From: an uncultured Pelagibacteraceae bacterium
GTDB taxonomy: Bacteria; Pseudomonadota; Alphaproteobacteria; Pelagibacterales; Pelagibacteraceae
Assembly: GCA_902592715.1 (NCBI GenBank)
Contig: CACJFS010000001.1
Span: forward strand, 45,832-109,831
DNA length: 64,000 bases
Direction: 5' to 3'
The notes beneath the pieces were generated by a model that saw nothing but the letters and a program-made list of their open reading frames with translations, had not been told where the DNA came from and did not search any database. Of this stretch, positions 11,158 to 26,665 are shown piece by piece (position 1 is the stretch's first letter; the number at the start of each line of letters is the position of its first letter). The position numbers were made by a program, and so were the translations under genes.

Positions 11158-11541
11158 ATGGAAAATATAGTAAAACAAATCCAATTAATAGCTTTAGTTA
11201 TTATACTTGCTGCTACAGTTATAGCGTTTGGTATCGAAATATATCAAATGATAGTTGTTCAAAAAGTTACTTTAGCCGATTTGCTTTTACTTTTTCTATA
11301 CCTAGAAGTTTTAGCAATGGTAAGAGTATTTTGGGAAAGTCAATCAATTCAAATAACTCTTCCATTATTTATTGCAATTACTGCCCTTTCTAGATTTATA
11401 ATTTTACAAGGAAAATCGATTAACCCAGAAGTATTATTATATGAAGCGGGTGCCATTGTTTTAATCGCTATAGCAATACTTGTTTTAAGGTTTAGAAACT
11501 CCCCAGTATTTGGTTTAGAGAAAAAGAAAAAAACTAAATAA
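11158..11541 (+). CDS. PsiE-family membrane protein
   Basis: 127 aa, four predicted TM segments, LADLLLLFLYLEVLAMVRVFWES, typical of the phosphate-starvation-inducible PsiE family. Confidence 0.75.
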   Translation: MENIVKQIQLIALVIILAATVIAFGIEIYQMIVVQKVTLADLLLLFLYLEVLAMVRVFWESQSIQITLPLFIAITALSRFIILQGKSINPEVLLYEAGAIVLIAIAILVLRFRNSPVFGLEKKKKTK

Positions 11542-11552
11542 TTTTAAAAGAA

Positions 11553-15943
<4,391 letters not shown>

Positions 15944-15965
<22 letters not shown>

Positions 15966-16699
15966 TTACTGGTGGAGCCACTAGAATTGGTGCTGCCATA
16001 GCTAGGAAACTTTCAGGCAAGGGAGTAGAAATCGTAATTCATTTTAATAAATCAAAAGTAAAGGCTGAAAAACTTAAAAAAGAATTATCAACAAATGGTA
16101 CAAAAGTTTATTTGGTTAAAGGAGATCTAAGTGTTGAGAATGATGTAAATAAGATTGTTAAATTTGCAAAGTCTAAATTAAAATATTTTGATTGTTTAAT
16201 AAATAATGCTTCTCTGTTTGAAAATGATAAGCTAGAAAACTTTAATACAGATAGTTGGGGACAACATTTAAGAACAAATCTAAGAACACCTGCACTTCTA
16301 TCAAAAGAATTTGCTAAAAATATTAAAATTAAGAACAATAATATTATCAATATAATAGATCAAAGAGTTTTTAAACTAACTCCCTACTTTTTTTCATATA
16401 CCATTAGTAAAACTGGACTTTATACCCTTACAAAAACTAGTGCCATGAGTTTGGCACCAAAAATAAGAGTTAATGGAATTGCCCCTGGTCCTACAATTAA
16501 AAATAAGAGACAAAGTGAAAAACATTTTAAAAAACAATACATGGCAACACCTCTCAAAAGACAAGTAGATGTTCAACAAATATGCAACGCGGTAGACTTT
16601 TTTATTAAAAATATATCTATTACTGGACAAGTATTGGCAATAGATAGTGGTCAAAACTTAAATTGGCAAACTCCAGACATAATGGGTGGAAAAGAATGA
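15944..16699 (+). CDS. SDR family oxidoreductase, pteridine-reductase/FolM-like
   Basis: [34 protein letters not shown]; close to folB. Confidence 0.75.
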
Positions 16700-17616
16700 A
16701 AAATTTATACTTATTTTTATCAATATTTATTCTGACAATATCAACATCTTTTGCTGATGGTCACAATATTAAGAAAGATGGATTTTTATCAAAGAAATTT
16801 AAAGTAACTAAATTATCAACAATTGAAGATCCGACTAATAAAATAATTTTAATCAATAACCATGGTCAAAGTAATTTTGATGGAAAACAAAATTTTTGTA
16901 CATCTATAGACCAAATTAGAAACCGTGTTTCATTAATAGATGAAGAAATAAATGGAAAAAAAATTATGCTCTATAATTTATGTGCACATAAAATAGTAGG
17001 TGATATGGGAAAAAAATGGTGGTTTTCAAAAAAACCATACGAAGGCAAATCAAAATTAGACAAAAGAGTAGAACAAAATTTAGAGTTAGTAGAAAAACTC
17101 GTTTCTCTAGGCGTTCCTAGAAAACAGATATTTGTTACTGGACATTCTTGTGGTGGATTAACAACTCTACTATTCTTTTCAAGACATCCTGACAAAGCTG
17201 GGGGAGGAATAGCTTATATGCAAGCGTGCTTTGATAGACTAAGTAAAAAGTATAAGATATCAAAATTAGGATTAGAAGAAGGTTTAACTAAATTTAAAGA
17301 AAAAAAACCTGCACAATACGATTTAAGATCCCAATATAATGATGAAATATTAAAAAATCTTAAAGTTCCACTATTGGCTTTCACTCATCCAAAAGATCCT
17401 TTTGAAGGATTGACTTCTGATTGGTTGGATCAAATTGATGGAATGAAAAGAGTTGTTATATCTAAAGATTATACAATTGATGGAAAAAAATGTTTTAAAT
17501 TAGGGAAAAAAAAATCAGATAAATTTAAAGTTAAAGATGGACACAGTATGGATCAGGCAACCTGTTTTCAATATTACAATCCAGTTATATTAGAATATAT
17601 AGGATCTAGAATATGA
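16696..17616 (+). CDS. secreted alpha/beta-hydrolase-like protein of unknown function
   Basis: N-terminal signal peptide [22 protein letters not shown]; nucleophile-elbow-like GHSCGG. ATGA overlap with the preceding SDR; start at 16696 rather than 16663. Confidence 0.65.
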   Translation: MKNLYLFLSIFILTISTSFADGHNIKKDGFLSKKFKVTKLSTIEDPTNKIILINNHGQSNFDGKQNFCTSIDQIRNRVSLIDEEINGKKIMLYNLCAHKIVGDMGKKWWFSKKPYEGKSKLDKRVEQNLELVEKLVSLGVPRKQIFVTGHSCGGLTTLLFFSRHPDKAGGGIAYMQACFDRLSKKYKISKLGLEEGLTKFKEKKPAQYDLRSQYNDEILKNLKVPLLAFTHPKDPFEGLTSDWLDQIDGMKRVVISKDYTIDGKKCFKLGKKKSDKFKVKDGHSMDQATCFQYYNPVILEYIGSRI

Positions 17617-18038
17617 AGAAAAATAATTTAAAAATTGTAAAGATTGATAAAATCAAAAGCCTTTTCAATTATGAAAAGAAAGTGCTTATCAAAGAACTTA
17701 TTTTAAATTTAAAACTTGGTTATTTTGATTTTGAAAAAGAGGCTCCCCAAAAAGTTAAATTTAATTTAGAAGTAAACTACGAAGATAAAAAGCCTTCGAA
17801 TGATAAAGATATTAAATCAATTGTAAATTATGCAAAAATTGTAAGATTGATAAAGAAACTTATCAAAAATAAACATTATAATTTTCTTGAAACATTAGCG
17901 GAAGATGTATTCGATGAACTATTCAAAGATAAAAGAATTGATAAAATAAGTCTTCAAATTGAGAAATTAGAAATCATGAAAGATTGCTCTTCCGTAGGTA
18001 TTCAAATTTCAAAAAAAAGAAGTCATGATAAGCTCTGA
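17613..18038 (+). CDS. folB: dihydroneopterin aldolase family protein
   Basis: [31 protein letters not shown] and [14 protein letters not shown] match FolB. Confidence 0.8.
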   Translation: MKKNNLKIVKIDKIKSLFNYEKKVLIKELILNLKLGYFDFEKEAPQKVKFNLEVNYEDKKPSNDKDIKSIVNYAKIVRLIKKLIKNKHYNFLETLAEDVFDELFKDKRIDKISLQIEKLEIMKDCSSVGIQISKKRSHDKL

Positions 18039-19860
18039 TATAGGTAAAGAAGCAATTAAAAAAGAGCTACCACTTATACCCAAGCTTCCTGGTGTATACA
18101 GAATGTTAAATGAAAAAAATGTGATACTTTATGTTGGTAAAGCAAAAAATTTACCTAACAGATTAAAGAGTTATGTTTCGGAGAAAAATCATATTATTAG
18201 AACTGAGAGAATGCTATCTCAAACAAGGAAAATTGAGATCACAAGTACCTCTAATGAGAGTGAGGCACTTCTACTGGAGGCAAACTTAATAAAAAAATAT
18301 AAACCTAAATTTAATATACTTTTACGCGACGACAAATCATTTCCATTTATTTTTATTGGAAATGAGGATAAATGGCCTCAAATTAGAAGACATAGAGGAA
18401 AAAAAACTAGAGAAGGTTTTTACTTTGGACCATTTGCGTCAGCTGGATCTGCAAATTGGACTATTAAAATGATCCAGAAAATTTTTCAACTAAGAGTTTG
18501 TGATGATACAGTATTTAAAAAAAGAGAAAGACCGTGCATCCTTTATCAAATCAAGAGATGTTCTGGGCCTTGCGTTGGGTACATTGAAAAAGATGATTAT
18601 AAACTTTCAGTAGATAGCGCAATTGAATTCGTATCTGGTAAATCAAGAAAAATACAAAAAAATTTGTCAGGACAAATGGAAAAGGCAAGTTCTGATTTAG
18701 ATTTTGAAAAAGCTGCAATATTGAGGGATAGAATTAAATCTTTAAATATTATTCAATCATCTCAAAGAATAAATGAGGCAAATTTAGTTGAGGCAGATGT
18801 TATAGCTGGATACAAAGAATCTGGTAAAACGTGTATTCAAGTATTTTTTTATAGATCAAAACAAAACTGGGGAAACCAAGCCTTTTTTCCTAAACATGAC
18901 CCAGACGATAACCTAAAAGAAATTTTAAATTCTTTTGTTTCTCAATTTTATGAAAACAAAAGTGTACCAAGCTCCATTATCTTAAGTGAAGAAATTAAGG
19001 AAAAAATCCTAATTGAAAAAACACTTTCACAAAAAGAAAATAAAGAAATAAATATTTCTGTCGCAAAAAGAGGTTCTAAACTAAAAGTTGTAAATCAAGC
19101 TCTAAAAAATGCAAAAGATAGCCTAAATAGAAAAATTTATGAGAGCCAAAATAATAAAGAGTTGTTTGAAAATGTTTCTAAAAAATTTAATTTAGAAAAC
19201 AATATTAATCTAGTTGAGGTTTATGACAATAGTCATATTCAAGGAACTAATAGTGTTGGCGCACTCATTACTTTTGGTGATGAGGGTTTTATTAAAAAAA
19301 GGTATAGAAAATTTAATATTAAAATTAAGAAAAATGAACAAGATGATTATGGAATGATGCGAGAAGTTTTAAATAGAAGATTTAAAAGAGCTGTTCAAGA
19401 AAAAGATAATTATTTAACAATGCCAGACTTAGTAATAGTTGACGGTGGGAAAGGACAATACTCAGTGGCTAGAGAAACACTTAATGAATTAGGATTACAT
19501 GATATTCCAATGATAGCAATTGCAAAGGGTAAATTTAGAAATAGTGGTAATGAAACCTTTTTTCATAATGGTAAAGAATTTAAGTTTGAAAAAAATGATC
19601 CTACCCTCTTTTTTTTACAAAGATTAAGAGACGAGTCTCATAGATTTGCAATAAGTGCTCACAGAGCGAAGAGAAAGAAAGGTATTAGTAAGTCTTTACT
19701 TGATCAAATTGATGGAATTGGATCTATTAGAAAAAGAGCACTTTTAAATCACTTTGGTTCAGCCAGAGCAGTTGAATCCGCCAGCTTAGATGAGATAAAA
19801 ACAGTTGAAGGAGTTGAGGAAAAAGTTGCGAAAAAGATATATAATTACTTCCACGAGTAA
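18025..19860 (+). CDS. uvrC: excinuclease ABC subunit C
   Basis: [30 protein letters not shown] (GIY-YIG), C-terminal Hh[34 protein letters not shown]. Confidence 0.98.
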   Translation: MISSDIGKEAIKKELPLIPKLPGVYRMLNEKNVILYVGKAKNLPNRLKSYVSEKNHIIRTERMLSQTRKIEITSTSNESEALLLEANLIKKYKPKFNILLRDDKSFPFIFIGNEDKWPQIRRHRGKKTREGFYFGPFASAGSANWTIKMIQKIFQLRVCDDTVFKKRERPCILYQIKRCSGPCVGYIEKDDYKLSVDSAIEFVSGKSRKIQKNLSGQMEKASSDLDFEKAAILRDRIKSLNIIQSSQRINEANLVEADVIAGYKESGKTCIQVFFYRSKQNWGNQAFFPKHDPDDNLKEILNSFVSQFYENKSVPSSIILSEEIKEKILIEKTLSQKENKEINISVAKRGSKLKVVNQALKNAKDSLNRKIYESQNNKELFENVSKKFNLENNINLVEVYDNSHIQGTNSVGALITFGDEGFIKKRYRKFNIKIKKNEQDDYGMMREVLNRRFKRAVQEKDNYLTMPDLVIVDGGKGQYSVARETLNELGLHDIPMIAIAKGKFRNSGNETFFHNGKEFKFEKNDPTLFFLQRLRDESHRFAISAHRAKRKKGISKSLLDQIDGIGSIRKRALLNHFGSARAVESASLDEIKTVEGVEEKVAKKIYNYFHE

Positions 19861-19863
19861 TAT

Positions 19864-20442
19864 ATGAAAATTCCAAATTATCTAACTATTGGTAGAATTA
19901 TAATTGTTCCTATATTTGTTTTCGCATTTTATTTGCCAGGTTTTTACGGAGATGTAATTCCTTTTGCACTGTTTGTAATTGCCTCATTTACTGATTTCTT
20001 AGATGGATTATTAGCAAGAATGTTCAAGGAGGAGTCCAAACTTGGAGAGTTATTAGACCCAATTGCTGATAAAATTATAGTAGCAACTGCTCTAATATTG
20101 CTCGTTATGGATGGAACTATTAAAAACTATGAAGTTATTGCTGCAATAATAATACTTACTAGAGAGGTATTAATTTCTGGTTTAAGAGAATTTTTAGCTA
20201 AAGGAAGTGTCAAACTTCCAGTTTCAAGTCTAGCAAAAGTAAAAACATTTCTTCAAATGTTTTGTATTTCTGTTTTGCTCACTGGAGAAACTGGAAATAA
20301 AATTATAAATTTCCAGGACTATAATGCTCAAACAATTGGAATAATTTTATTGTGGCTCTCAGCTTTTCTTACTTTATATACTGGATATGAATATTTAAGG
20401 AAAGGTATAGACCACGCAATATCCGAGGACAATAAAGATTAA
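19864..20442 (+). CDS. pgsA: CDP-diacylglycerol-glycerol-3-phosphate 3-phosphatidyltransferase
   Basis: CDP-alcohol phosphatidyltransferase motif DFLDGLLARMFKEESKLGELLDPIADK. Confidence 0.95.
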   Translation: MKIPNYLTIGRIIIVPIFVFAFYLPGFYGDVIPFALFVIASFTDFLDGLLARMFKEESKLGELLDPIADKIIVATALILLVMDGTIKNYEVIAAIIILTREVLISGLREFLAKGSVKLPVSSLAKVKTFLQMFCISVLLTGETGNKIINFQDYNAQTIGIILLWLSAFLTLYTGYEYLRKGIDHAISEDNKD

Positions 20443-21320
20443 GCTGCCCTTTTTTTTCTTACTAATTTACCATAGCTTGACGATAAATCTAAAATAAGAT
20501 CACAAACTTTATAATTATTATCGGCAATTTGAGATATTGGAGTAATCTCGGCAGCTGTACCAGTTAAAAAGCATCCGTCAAAATTAGATAATTCATTTGG
20601 TTTAATTTTTCTTTCATGAACTTTAATATTTTTTGATTTCGCTAGTTCAATAACAGTCTGTCTTGTAATTCCATTTAAGAATGAATCTGGAATTGGAGTG
20701 TGGAGTTCACCATTTTTATCTTTAAAAAAAATGTTTGCACTTGTTGACTCCGCTACATTATCTTCATGATCTAGCATTAACGATTCACTATATCCTTGTC
20801 TTTCAGCTTCATGCTTGGATAGTGTGCAAATCATATATAGTCCTGCAGCTTTGCTGTCCCATGGTATAGTATTTGGAGCAGGCCGTCTCCAATTAGAAAT
20901 ATTTAATTTAATGCCTTCAATTTTCAACTTGGGATCGAAATAGTCTCCCCATTCCCAAGTAGCTACGGCTACATTTATTTTCGTTTTTTGAGCAGATACT
21001 CCCATCATTTCACTACCTCTCCAAGCAAAAGGTCTTAGATAGCCATTCTGCACTTTTTGAATTTTTATTATTTGGTTACAAGCTTTGTTTATTTCCTCTC
21101 TAGTATAGGGAATTGACATATCCATTCTTTTCGCCGAATGATATAATCTATCTGTATGTTCTTGTAACTTAAAAATTTCACCATCATATACCCTTACACC
21201 CTCAAAAACTAAACTTGCATAATGAAGACCATGACTGATGACATGAAGTTTTGCATCTTGCCATTCAACAAGATCACCATTGTACCAGATTTTTCCGTCT
21301 CTTTTATCGTAAGGAATCAT
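20439..21320 (-). CDS. ilvE: branched-chain amino acid aminotransferase
   Basis: HGLHYASLVFEGVRVYDG, AAGLYMICTLSKHEAERQGYSESLMLDHEDNVAESTSANIF, LTGTAAEITPI. Confidence 0.95.
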   Translation of the reverse strand: MIPYDKRDGKIWYNGDLVEWQDAKLHVISHGLHYASLVFEGVRVYDGEIFKLQEHTDRLYHSAKRMDMSIPYTREEINKACNQIIKIQKVQNGYLRPFAWRGSEMMGVSAQKTKINVAVATWEWGDYFDPKLKIEGIKLNISNWRRPAPNTIPWDSKAAGLYMICTLSKHEAERQGYSESLMLDHEDNVAESTSANIFFKDKNGELHTPIPDSFLNGITRQTVIELAKSKNIKVHERKIKPNELSNFDGCFLTGTAAEITPISQIADNNYKVCDLILDLSSSYGKLVRKKRAA

Positions 21321-21381
21321 TAGATTTATTTTTTAGAAAAAATATCTTTGTATATATAATATGTCAATATAACTTACCATT

Positions 21382-21825
21382 ATGAAAAAACTTTTATATC
21401 TAAAAGATCATCAATTGAAAGAGTATATCGAAAAAATATTCAATGGATATAGAGAAACTGTCGCTGATGCCAAAAAAGTTTTAGATAAACATGCTTTAGG
21501 AACTGCACACAATAAAGTTATTCACCTTATATCTTTGTATGAAGGTATAACTATTTCAAGTTTATTAAGAAAGCTTAAGGTAACCAAGCAAAGTTTAAAT
21601 AGAGTTCTTAATGATTTGGATGATATTAAAGCAATTGAATTTAAAAGGGATGAGGTAGATACAAGAGTAAAGCATGTGTATCTAACGGATGAAGGAAAAA
21701 AAATATTTGATGAAATATTTTCTGTTCAAAAAAAAAGAATTTACGATGCATTTTTAAGTTCAGATTCTAACGATGTTTTAAGTTTTGATAAAGTGCTTAA
21801 AAAAATAATTAATGAAAAACTTTAA
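21382..21825 (+). CDS. MarR-family transcriptional regulator
   Basis: wHTH pattern VIHLISLYEGITISSLLRKLKVTKQSLNRVLNDLDDIKAIEFKRDEVDTRVKHVYLTDEGKK. Confidence 0.88.
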   Translation: MKKLLYLKDHQLKEYIEKIFNGYRETVADAKKVLDKHALGTAHNKVIHLISLYEGITISSLLRKLKVTKQSLNRVLNDLDDIKAIEFKRDEVDTRVKHVYLTDEGKKIFDEIFSVQKKRIYDAFLSSDSNDVLSFDKVLKKIINEKL

Positions 21826-22489
21826 AGCCCATATATTAATTGTAGATGATGATGATAGAATAAGAGATTTGGTAAAGGAATACTTAAATCAAAATAATTA
21901 TCTTGTTTCGACTGCTAAAAATTCAATTGATGCTCTTGAAAAGACTGAAATTATTAAATTTGACTTAATAGTATTAGATATAATGATGCCAGGAAAAACT
22001 GGGCTAGAATTTACTCAAGAGTATAAAAAAAAAATTAATACACCAATTTTATTATTAACAGCCAAAGGTGAGCCCTCTGAAAGAATTGAAGGACTAGAAG
22101 TGGGTGCAGATGATTATCTAACAAAACCTTTTGAACCAAAGGAATTAATTTTAAGAATAAATAATATTTTAAACAAAACTAAATCGTTAGAAATAAAGAG
22201 AGTTATTGAATTTGGTAATATAAAAATAGACCTAAAAAAGCTATTTATTTTTAAAAATGACCAAAGATTAAAAATAAATAATACTGAAAGACTAATTTTA
22301 GAAAAAATGATAAATTCTCCTGGTAAAATCTTCAAAAGAGATGAAATTGCCAGTTTAATAGATTTAAATAAAGAAAGATCAATAGATGTGATTGTTACTA
22401 GATTAAGAAAGAAAATCGAAGAAACTCCAAAAAGTCCCAAATACTTACAAACAATAAGGGGAGAAGGATATGTCCTTTGGATTGAATAA
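21812..22489 (+). CDS. ompR: OmpR-family response regulator
   Basis: Receiver ILIVDDDDRIRDLVKEYL, phosphoacceptor LIVLDIMMPGKTG, C-terminal wHTH SIDVIVTRLRKKIEETPKSPKYLQTIRGEGYVL. Confidence 0.93.
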   Translation: MKNFKAHILIVDDDDRIRDLVKEYLNQNNYLVSTAKNSIDALEKTEIIKFDLIVLDIMMPGKTGLEFTQEYKKKINTPILLLTAKGEPSERIEGLEVGADDYLTKPFEPKELILRINNILNKTKSLEIKRVIEFGNIKIDLKKLFIFKNDQRLKINNTERLILEKMINSPGKIFKRDEIASLIDLNKERSIDVIVTRLRKKIEETPKSPKYLQTIRGEGYVLWIE

Positions 22490-23786
22490 ATTTTTAAAAA
22501 ATATATTGCCCAAAAGATTATTCTATAGAGGTTTATTAATAGTAGCAGTCCCAATAGTGATATTACAGATCACTATATCTCTAGTTTTTTTTGATAGTTT
22601 ATGGATTAAAACAAATAAAGGCTTAACAAGAGCTCTAGTTAGCGAAATAGTTACTATTATTGATATTTATGACAATGAGAGTGAATATAATAAAAAAATA
22701 GTTACCGACCTTTACAATAAAAATTTTAGCTTTTCCGTTAGGTTTTTAGATAATGAAAAACTACCAGATATAAAAGTTGAAAGATGGTTTAGTCCAATGG
22801 ATAGGACGTTAAGAAGAGAATTGAAACCTAAAATTGGTGAACATTGGTTTAATACTATTTCATATAAGGAAGTTGTAGATTTAAGAATAAAATTTAGAGA
22901 TGGAGTTTTGCAAATATTTTTTCCCAAAGAAAGAATTCAAGCATCCTCCATTAGAATATTCGCCTTTTGGATAACAGTTCCTGCAATTTTAATGATAGCA
23001 GTAGCAATGATTTTCTTAAAAAATCAAACAAGGCCAATTACCAAACTTGCACAAGCATCAGAAAGATTCGGCAGAGGTGAAGATATTGAGGAGTTTAGGC
23101 CTTCAGGAGCATTGGAAATAAGAAAAGCAGGTCTTGAATTTGAAAAAATGAGAAAAAGAATCCAAAGACATCTAAACCAAAGATCAGAAATGTTATCTGG
23201 AATTAGTCACGATTTAAGAACACCGCTAACTAGAATAAAACTACAGCTTGCTGTTATCAAAGATAAAAATTTATCAGAAAAAATCTCAAAGGATGTTGAC
23301 GAAATGGAAAAAATGTTAAATGAATACCTCCAATTTACAAGCACAGGTGCAAAAAATAAAACTGAAACCTTTGATATTTCAGAACTTATAGATGAAATAA
23401 TTTCAAGGTATGAAAATAATAATATTGACAAAAAAATTAAGAAAAAAATCTATTTCAACGGAAGAAGAACTTTAATCAAGAGGTGCATCAATAATTTACT
23501 AGATAATTCTGTTAAATATGCGGAAAAAATATCTGTAAATTTGATAAAAAAAAACTCAATAATTTTTTTATCAATTGATGATGATGGTCCTGGTGTAGAT
23601 AAATCAGAATTTAATAACATTACTAAACCATTCTATAAAATTGATAAAAGTAGGTCTGAATCTAAATCAAGTGTCGGTTTAGGTTTATCAATATCATCTG
23701 ATATTATAAAGTCTCATGGAGGAGATATTCAGTTTAATAAATCAGTTTTGGGTGGGTTGAAGGTGACTATTTCTTTACCTTACTAG
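22470..23786 (+). CDS. envZ: EnvZ-like sensor histidine kinase
   Basis: HAMP region, H-box GISHDLRTPLTRIKLQL, N-box LLDNSVKYA, G-boxes DDDGPGVD and SVGLGLSI. Confidence 0.93.
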   Translation: MSFGLNKFLKNILPKRLFYRGLLIVAVPIVILQITISLVFFDSLWIKTNKGLTRALVSEIVTIIDIYDNESEYNKKIVTDLYNKNFSFSVRFLDNEKLPDIKVERWFSPMDRTLRRELKPKIGEHWFNTISYKEVVDLRIKFRDGVLQIFFPKERIQASSIRIFAFWITVPAILMIAVAMIFLKNQTRPITKLAQASERFGRGEDIEEFRPSGALEIRKAGLEFEKMRKRIQRHLNQRSEMLSGISHDLRTPLTRIKLQLAVIKDKNLSEKISKDVDEMEKMLNEYLQFTSTGAKNKTETFDISELIDEIISRYENNNIDKKIKKKIYFNGRRTLIKRCINNLLDNSVKYAEKISVNLIKKNSIIFLSIDDDGPGVDKSEFNNITKPFYKIDKSRSESKSSVGLGLSISSDIIKSHGGDIQFNKSVLGGLKVTISLPY

Positions 23787-24009
23787 TTTTTTTTCTTTTT
23801 TTCTTTTCTTGTAGTATTTCTTCTAGTTTACTAATTCTCTTATTCAAAATATCTACTTCTTCTTTACTTGCTAGCTTCATTTTAAATACAATTTCATCTC
23901 TCTTTGACTTTAGTATCGAGATTACTTCGTCAGATACATCTTTGTAATTAATCAAACCTTGTTCAATTAGTTTTGCAAATTTATCGAATACGAATCTTGA
24001 TTTTGACAT
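23767..24009 (-). CDS. UbiK/BMFP-family accessory factor (YqiC-like)
   Basis: 80 aa; RDEIVFKMKLASKEEVDILNKRISKLEEILQ is typical of the BMFP C-terminal coiled coil. Confidence 0.75.
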   Translation of the reverse strand: MSKSRFVFDKFAKLIEQGLINYKDVSDEVISILKSKRDEIVFKMKLASKEEVDILNKRISKLEEILQEKKKRKKTSKVKK

Positions 24010-24059
24010 AATAATTATTTACTAGGATTATATTTAATAGCTTATAATAAATTTTACAA

Positions 24060-24845
24060 ATGTTTATTAATAATTTTGACCCAGTAGCTTTTGAAATATT
24101 CTCTTTAAGTGTCAGATGGTATTCTCTAGCATATATTTTTGGAATTATTCTCGGTTGGTTATATTGTAAAAAAATACTTATTAAAGATGATATAATTTTA
24201 AAATTATTTGAGGATTATATTTCATATTTGATAATAGGAATTATTTTAGGAGGTAGACTAGGATACGTAATATTTTATAATTTTCCATATTTTCTGAATA
24301 ATCCAATTGAAATTTTTATGATATGGAACGGTGGTATGTCATTTCATGGAGGTTTAATTGGTATAATTATTACTAGTTATTTATTTTCAAAAAAAAATAA
24401 GAAAGATATTTTTATTTTTTTAGATTTAGTATCTATCACAGCGCCGATAGGAATTTTATTTGGTAGGATTTCAAACTTTATAAATGGAGAATTAGTTGGA
24501 AAAGTTACAAATTCTAATTGGGGAGTTTTTTTTCCAAACTACGATGATAGATTGAGACACCCCTCTCAATTATATGAAGCATTTTTAGAAGGTTTTATTT
24601 TATTTATTCTAATGAATCTATTTTTTTTTAATAAAAAATATAAAATTGGAACCTGTTCTTTCATGTTCTTAATACTTTATGGATTTTTTAGAATTGCATC
24701 TGAAATTTTTAGAGAGCCAGATATACAAATTGGATATTTATTTGGAAATGTTAGTATGGGAATATTTTTAAGTACCATAATGATTTTAATTGGGTTCTTA
24801 ATTTATTTTAAAAGAAATGATGAAACCAAATCTCAAAAAATTTAA
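24060..24845 (+). CDS. lgt: prolipoprotein diacylglyceryl transferase
   Basis: LGGRLGYVIFYN, WNGGMSFHGGLIG, GRISNFINGELVG, HPSQLYEAFLEG. Confidence 0.97.
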   Translation: MFINNFDPVAFEIFSLSVRWYSLAYIFGIILGWLYCKKILIKDDIILKLFEDYISYLIIGIILGGRLGYVIFYNFPYFLNNPIEIFMIWNGGMSFHGGLIGIIITSYLFSKKNKKDIFIFLDLVSITAPIGILFGRISNFINGELVGKVTNSNWGVFFPNYDDRLRHPSQLYEAFLEGFILFILMNLFFFNKKYKIGTCSFMFLILYGFFRIASEIFREPDIQIGYLFGNVSMGIFLSTIMILIGFLIYFKRNDETKSQKI

Positions 24846-25899
24846 AATTACTTCAAAAAAACTTTTACCAGTTGATGATTTTATTGAAAAAATTCTTTAT
24901 GAACCTAAGGTAGGTTATTATTCTAGCAAAGATCCATTTGGCAAAGAAGGAGATTTTATAACATCTCCTACTATATCAAACCTATTCTCAGAAATTATAG
25001 GAATATGGTTGATTTCTACCTGGGAAAAAATGGGTAAACCCAAAATATTTAATTTCGTAGAACTTGGACCAGGGGATGGAAGCTTAACCAAAGTTGTAAT
25101 TAGTACTCTTAAAAAGTTTCCAGAAATAAATAAAGCTATAAAAATTTACCTATATGAGAAAAGTGTATTTTTAAAAAAATTACAAAAGCAAAATATAAAT
25201 AATAAACATATTAAATGGATCAAAAACTTTAACTCAATTAAAGAAGGGCCAGTTATTTTTTTTGGTAACGAATTTATTGACGCAATACCTATAAAACAAT
25301 TTTCTAAAATAAGTAATAAATTATTTGAGAAATGTTATTCAATTAAAAATAAAGTTGATATTAAAGAAATATTTATAAAATGTAATGAACAAGATTTGAC
25401 AAGAATAAAATCATTTAAAACATTAAAAAAACTTAAATTTATAGAGTATCCTAAAAAGAGTTTTTTAGAATTAAATCCAATTATAAAAAAAATTTCTAAA
25501 CTATCAGGCGGTATTTTATTGATAGATTATGGTTATTTAAAAAGTAATAATTTAAATACTTTACAAGCAGTGATGAATAATCAAAAAATTTCAATGGAAA
25601 CAATGTTTAAAAATCTGGGAAAAGCAGATATAACGTCGTTAGTAAATTTCAATTTATTTAAAGAATATTTCCTTAAAAGTAACCTTAAAGTTAAAAAGAT
25701 AGTTACTCAGAAATTTTTTTTAAAGAGAATGGGTATAATTGAAAGAGCTCGAATTTTAGAGAAAAAAATGACCCACAAACAAAAGGGATACATGGAAGAT
25801 ACACTAAGTAGACTTCTAGAAGAAAAACAAATGGGAACTCTTTTTAAAGTAATTTTTGGATACAAAAATAAAAACAATGACTTTTTTGGTTTTGAGTAA
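24817..25899 (+). CDS. MidA/NDUFAF7-family SAM-dependent methyltransferase
   Basis: GYYSSKDPFGKEGDFITSPTISNLFSEIIGIW, FVELGPGDGSL, GNEFIDAIPIKQF, LIDYGY. Confidence 0.9.
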   Translation: MMKPNLKKFKITSKKLLPVDDFIEKILYEPKVGYYSSKDPFGKEGDFITSPTISNLFSEIIGIWLISTWEKMGKPKIFNFVELGPGDGSLTKVVISTLKKFPEINKAIKIYLYEKSVFLKKLQKQNINNKHIKWIKNFNSIKEGPVIFFGNEFIDAIPIKQFSKISNKLFEKCYSIKNKVDIKEIFIKCNEQDLTRIKSFKTLKKLKFIEYPKKSFLELNPIIKKISKLSGGILLIDYGYLKSNNLNTLQAVMNNQKISMETMFKNLGKADITSLVNFNLFKEYFLKSNLKVKKIVTQKFFLKRMGIIERARILEKKMTHKQKGYMEDTLSRLLEEKQMGTLFKVIFGYKNKNNDFFGFE

Positions 25900-26651
25900 T
25901 GTTTAAGTCAAAAAAACTAATTAGATTTAAAAATATAAGACATGGTTTTTTTAATCGACAGGGGGGGGTTTCAAAAGGTATTTACAAAAGTTTAAATTGT
26001 GGATCTGGATCTAAAGATAAAATTAAAGATATTAAGAAAAATGTAGAAAAAGTCTGTAAAAAAATTGGTTGCAATAAAAATAATCTCGTTTTGTTAAATC
26101 AAATTCATAGCAATATTGTCCATAAAGTAAGCAAAACTCCAAAAAAAAAATTAAAGGGGGACTCATTAATCACAGATAAAAAAGGTATTGCCTTAGGAGT
26201 CCTAACTGCTGATTGTGCACCTATTCTTATTTATGACCCTGTTAATCATTTAATTAGTGCAATTCATGCTGGGTGGAAAGGTGCATACAAAAAAATAATA
26301 GCTACTACTTTAAGAAAACTTGCATCAAGAGGAAGTAATTTTAGAGACTTAGTTGCAGTAATTGGTCCCTGTATCGACAAAAGAAATTATGAAGTTGGAA
26401 GAGATTTCTTTAATAAATTCATTAAAAAAGAAAAATCTAATAAAAAGTTTTTTGATTATAAAAATGATAAAATATATTTCAGTCTGAAAAATTATATAAG
26501 AGAAGAGCTCTTGAAATTGGGGGTAAAAAACATTGAAATTATCAATAAAGATACCTATATATTAAGTAACAACTTATTTAGTTCTAGACGATCAATTAAA
26601 AATAAATTTAATGATTATGGTAGAAATATTTCTGTAATTATGATTAGATAG
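25899..26651 (+). CDS. pgeF: peptidoglycan editing factor PgeF / laccase-domain protein
   Basis: RHGFFNRQGGVSKGIYKSLN, QIHSNIV, LTADCAPILIYDP, AIHAGWKGAYKKII, IGPCI. Confidence 0.95.
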   Translation: MFKSKKLIRFKNIRHGFFNRQGGVSKGIYKSLNCGSGSKDKIKDIKKNVEKVCKKIGCNKNNLVLLNQIHSNIVHKVSKTPKKKLKGDSLITDKKGIALGVLTADCAPILIYDPVNHLISAIHAGWKGAYKKIIATTLRKLASRGSNFRDLVAVIGPCIDKRNYEVGRDFFNKFIKKEKSNKKFFDYKNDKIYFSLKNYIREELLKLGVKNIEIINKDTYILSNNLFSSRRSIKNKFNDYGRNISVIMIR

Positions 26652-26665
26652 GTTATTCTCATAAA

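Noticed and set aside
22114-22554. 146-aa antisense ORF opposite ompR/envZ
   Set aside because: Fully antisense to conserved receiver and wHTH coding sequence; no family motif.
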